From: SOJA01 sp964598485
GTDB lineage: Archaea; Thermoproteota; Bathyarchaeia; Bathyarchaeales; Bathycorpusculaceae
Length of the DNA: 64,000 bases
Direction: 5' to 3'
Assembly (NCBI GenBank): GCA_964598485.1
Contig: CAZRCD010000001.1
Span: 372,001-436,000 of the forward strand
Shown: positions 61,257 through 64,000 of the stretch, piece by piece
Layout: each line of letters opens with the position of its first letter
How positions within the stretch are numbered: the first letter of the stretch is position 1
Translations under genes and position numbers: made by a program
The notes under the pieces: model-generated
What the model saw: only the letters and a program-made list of their open reading frames with translations
Told to the model about the DNA's origin: nothing
Database searches by the model: none

Positions 61257-63731
61257 CTATTTTGCCGTTTCATTCCATCGGGGTGTCCATTCCCAGTCCT
61301 TTTTTGGTTTTTGACTTGAACTTCCAGACATCTTTTCTCGCAGTTCGGCAAGCTGTTCGAGAATCATTTTCTGTTCTATACTTGCAACATGTTTTCTGGT
61401 TGATATCACTGCGTCTGCGTTTACTGAAATGCTGTCTATTCCAACCCTCACAAGAAACTCCGCGAAGTCAGGTAGGTTTGAAGGCCCTTCTCCGCATATA
61501 GACACTGTGCATCCATGTTCGTGGGCTACTTTAATCAAGTGAGCAATTATTCTCTTTACGGCTGGGTCTCTTTCGTCGAAATATCCCATTTGTCCTAGGC
61601 GTTCAGAATCCCTGTCGATCATGAGTATGCCTTGAGTCATGTCGTTTGAGCCTATGGAGAATCCGTCGCACAGTTTTGAGAACTCGTCTGTTAGTATGGC
61701 TATTGATGGTGTTTCAGCCATAAACCACACTTTGAAGTCTCGTGACTTTTCCAAGCCTTCTTCACGCATTATTTCTAGGCTTTTTTTGGCTTCCCAAACT
61801 GTACGCACAACTGGAAGCATGACCCAAACGTTTTTGAGACCCCATTCTTCGCGGCATTTCTTAATAGCCTGACACTCAAGCCTGAAGGCTTTTTCGTACC
61901 ATGAGCTTATGTATCGACTGCATCCTCTCCATCCGAGCATGGGATTAGCTTCAACAATTTCGTATTTCTCCCCGCCTTTCAGTTGTCGATACTCGTTGGT
62001 TTTGAAGTCGCTGAAACGCACAACAACCGAGCGTGGCTGTATTGCTCTTGCAACTACTGCAATTCCTTCTGCAAGCTTGGCTACGAATTTTTGGGCTTGA
62101 CCAGTTTCTATAAGGTACAATGGGTGTTCACCTATGTAGCTAGCCAGAATAAACTCTATCCGCATTAGTCCTATGCCCTCGAAAGGCAAGTGTTTATAAT
62201 CCTCGACTTTTTCAGGAACGCCCAAATTCATGTAAATTTTTGTTGCTGTTACAGGCACTGCTTGAGTTGCTAAGCCACTGGTATTTACTGGAGATGCTGC
62301 TTGAGTTGAGGAGGAAAGCTGTTCTGTCAGAGTTGGCAATACACCTTCGTAAACAACGCCGCTTCTTGAGTCCACAGTGTACTCTTTACCAGTAACCATA
62401 AGCTCTGTAGCGTTACTGGTTCCCACAACGCATGGAATGCCTAGCTCTCGGCTTACGATGGCTGCGTGGCATGTTACTCCACCTTTGTTTGTGACTATGG
62501 CTCCTGCGAGCTTCATGAAGGGTACATAGTCTGGATTTGTCATGTCCGTGACCAGAACGTCGCCTTTTTGCATCAGCTTGCCGGCTTCTTCAGGGTTTGA
62601 AACAACTTTTGCTACACCTATGCCATAGCTTCTCTTGCCAGCTGGAATTCCCTTAACAGCAACCTTTAACGTTTCGGTGGGCCTCATTCTCTCAGCTTCA
62701 ACCTTTTCTGGTGCTTCCGCACGTTTTACACTCCAAACAGTTTCGGGTCTCGATTGCACTATAAAGATGTTGTCTGGAAATGGTAACTCACTGTCAATGG
62801 CCCATTCAATGTCTTGAGCTGTTCCATAATGTTGTTCGATGATTTTTGCCAGTTCCGCAAGTTTAAGAATTTCTTCATCGCTTAGGCATGATCGCTCTTG
62901 CTTTTCGGGGGACACTTCCATGTGAGCTGTTTTGCCAGTGTTTGGGTCGCGGACGTATTGGAGTGTTTTTTTGACTATGCGCCTCTCAACTATGTTCAGC
63001 GTGGCCTTATCAACAATGAAATCGTCTGGAGTGACTGCTCCAGAAACAACAGACTCGCCTAAACCGTAATTACCCTCAATAACTATCTGGTCAGGGTCGC
63101 CGGTTACGGGATTTATTGTGAACATTACGCCTGCAGCCTTGGCGTTAACCATCTTCTGGACCCCAACGCTTATGAACACGTTTTCATGAGCGAAACCCTT
63201 CTCAGTGCGATAGAAAATTGCTCGAGGCGTAAAGAGACTTGACCAGCATTTCACAGTTTTCTCCAGAAGCTCGTCTTCTCCCTTCACGTTTAGGTAGGTT
63301 TCCTGCTGCCCTGCAAAAGACGCGTCAGGCAAGTCTTCGGCTGTTGCACTTGACCTCACAGCAACGAAAACAGCGTTTGTGTTTAGTTTTCTACACAGTG
63401 CTTGATAGGCGTTTCTAACGGCTTCCTCAATATCCTTCGGCACGGGTGGTGATTCAATTATTTCACGGATTTTTTTGGATGCGATTTCATACTGTTTTGG
63501 GTCGTTCGGGTCTGTTACTTTTTCCTTTATAACTGTGTAGATTTTTTCGGATATGCCTGTTTCCTCGATGAATCTCTTGTAGGAGTAGGCTGTTACTGCG
63601 AAGCCTGGTGGAATTGGTATGCCTGCGTTTATCATCTCGCCGAGACTGGCGTTTTTTCCTCCAACAGAAGGGATGTCCGTTTTTCTTAGGTGTTCAAACC
63701 ATATTATCAAGTCTTTTTTCATTTCTGTCAT
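61257..63731 (-). CDS. ppsA: Phosphoenolpyruvate synthase
   Basis: It makes phosphoenolpyruvate from pyruvate and ATP, giving AMP and phosphate, for gluconeogenesis. The 824 residues have the ATP-grasp domain (VGGKNASLGEMINAGIPIPP and VAVRSSATAEDLPDASFAGQ), the swivelling His domain (GGVTCHAAIVSRELGIPCVV with the phospho-His) and the PEP/pyruvate barrel (ending SICGEGPSNLPDF). The stop of L10e overlaps its start (ATGA). Confidence 0.96.
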   Translation of the reverse strand: MTEMKKDLIIWFEHLRKTDIPSVGGKNASLGEMINAGIPIPPGFAVTAYSYKRFIEETGISEKIYTVIKEKVTDPNDPKQYEIASKKIREIIESPPVPKDIEEAVRNAYQALCRKLNTNAVFVAVRSSATAEDLPDASFAGQQETYLNVKGEDELLEKTVKCWSSLFTPRAIFYRTEKGFAHENVFISVGVQKMVNAKAAGVMFTINPVTGDPDQIVIEGNYGLGESVVSGAVTPDDFIVDKATLNIVERRIVKKTLQYVRDPNTGKTAHMEVSPEKQERSCLSDEEILKLAELAKIIEQHYGTAQDIEWAIDSELPFPDNIFIVQSRPETVWSVKRAEAPEKVEAERMRPTETLKVAVKGIPAGKRSYGIGVAKVVSNPEEAGKLMQKGDVLVTDMTNPDYVPFMKLAGAIVTNKGGVTCHAAIVSRELGIPCVVGTSNATELMVTGKEYTVDSRSGVVYEGVLPTLTEQLSSSTQAASPVNTSGLATQAVPVTATKIYMNLGVPEKVEDYKHLPFEGIGLMRIEFILASYIGEHPLYLIETGQAQKFVAKLAEGIAVVARAIQPRSVVVRFSDFKTNEYRQLKGGEKYEIVEANPMLGWRGCSRYISSWYEKAFRLECQAIKKCREEWGLKNVWVMLPVVRTVWEAKKSLEIMREEGLEKSRDFKVWFMAETPSIAILTDEFSKLCDGFSIGSNDMTQGILMIDRDSERLGQMGYFDERDPAVKRIIAHLIKVAHEHGCTVSICGEGPSNLPDFAEFLVRVGIDSISVNADAVISTRKHVASIEQKMILEQLAELREKMSGSSSQKPKKDWEWTPRWNETAK

Positions 63732-64000
63732 GATGCTTTAGCCTCTTCTTTTTCCACTTTTTCAACAGTTATCCTGCATGGAATTGGAAGTTTAGCGCTT
63801 CCACGTTTCAGAGCCTCCTTGGCGGCTTCAACGCCATCTTCATTCACGCTAACCACGATCACTGCTTGTTTGGATTTCACACGTGCCGCGGTCCCTATTG
63901 GTTTTCCGAAGGACCTTTTCATACCACTCTGAAGACGATCTGCATGCGCACCAAAAATCATCTTGTTTTCCCTAAGGATGTTGTGCGGATAAGGAAGAAT
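63728..64000 (-). CDS. rpl10e: Ribosomal protein L10e (uL16), 5' end outside window
   Basis: The frame stays open to the end of the window and reads ILPYPHNILRENKMIFGAHA, then DRLQSGMKRSFGKPIGTAAR and KLPIPCRITVEKV. This is the C-terminal half of archaeal L10e, which is normally about 170 residues. The ATG at 63961 is internal. It is followed without gap by ppsA. Confidence 0.92.
   Translation of the reverse strand: MLPYPHNILRENKMIFGAHADRLQSGMKRSFGKPIGTAARVKSKQAVIVVSVNEDGVEAAKEALKRGSAKLPIPCRITVEKVEKEEAKAS

Noticed and set aside
1..64000. CRISPR array or Cas genes
   Set aside because: No regular repeat-spacer pattern and no Cas-like proteins were seen on either strand.

Overview
The window is archaeal chromosome. 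It encodes TFB, TFE, TFS, RNA polymerase subunits P and L, Alba, MCM, both GINS types, PriS and PriL, RFC large and small subunits, one PCNA, aIF2-alpha, Nop10, Csl4, Dph2, an archaeosortase, and ribosomal proteins S27e, L44e and L10e (uL16). A Cren7-like small protein, a tRNA-Arg with two introns, many TTG and GTG starts behind GGTGA-type ribosome sites, and a bacterial-type grpE-dnaK-dnaJ operon point to the Thermoproteota, most likely a Bathyarchaeia-type lineage. That lineage call is inference from gene content and protein style, not from a marker tree.

Layout. 0-1.6 kb: a partial HTH gene, an intron-bearing tRNA-Arg and a broken IS5-type transposase. 1.5-5.4 kb: a 56-codon stub of a thermosome gene, then grpE-dnaK-dnaJ. 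5.4-10 kb: a TBP fragment, a Cren7-like zinc protein, TFB, Alba, a UbiA prenyltransferase, TFE and tRNA-Leu(GAG). 10-12.9 kb: an Lrp regulator divergent from glutamine synthetase, then a creatininase-family hydrolase. 12.9-17.8 kb: four co-directional nucleotide-sugar genes. 17.8-26 kb: Trm112-like protein, a frameshifted trm5, rpoP, a Cys-rich protein, a large surface protein, a flavin reductase, glyA, a DUF362 remnant and a decayed twy1. 26-30.6 kb: a BcgI-like restriction-modification operon and a SWIM-domain transposase. 30.6-34.5 kb: small hypothetical genes, then translin, endonuclease V, an HD hydrolase and a tRNA-binding protein. 34.6-47.2 kb: RFC genes, gdhA, gins23-mcm, a pilin pseudogene, wecB, and the block priS-gins51-L44e-S27e-aIF2a-nop10-PAC2. 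47.4-54.9 kb: archaeosortase and a glycosyltransferase cluster. 55-64 kb: priL-pcna, TFS, DUF99, an RNase III-like protein, rpoL-csl4-METTL5-dph2, ppsA and L10e.

How the parts fit. Much of the window is information processing: CMG helicase parts (MCM, Gins23, Gins51), primase, clamp loader and clamp, and transcription factors. A second theme is the cell surface: UDP-sugar synthesis, WecB, dolichol-phosphate mannosyltransferase, glycosyltransferases, archaeosortase, a large Ig-like surface protein and a dead pilin. A third theme is gene decay. A thermosome stub, a TBP fragment, trm5, DUF362, twy1, a pilin and a transposase are all broken.

The most interesting points are four. Both wyosine-pathway genes visible here (trm5 and twy1) are damaged. 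DnaK has Ser in place of the Asp of its phosphate-2 loop. The chaperone operon sits directly behind the 5' end of a thermosome gene. The restriction-modification operon has two tightly coupled small genes in front of it, one of them unrecognised. No CRISPR array, rRNA or clear replication origin was seen.
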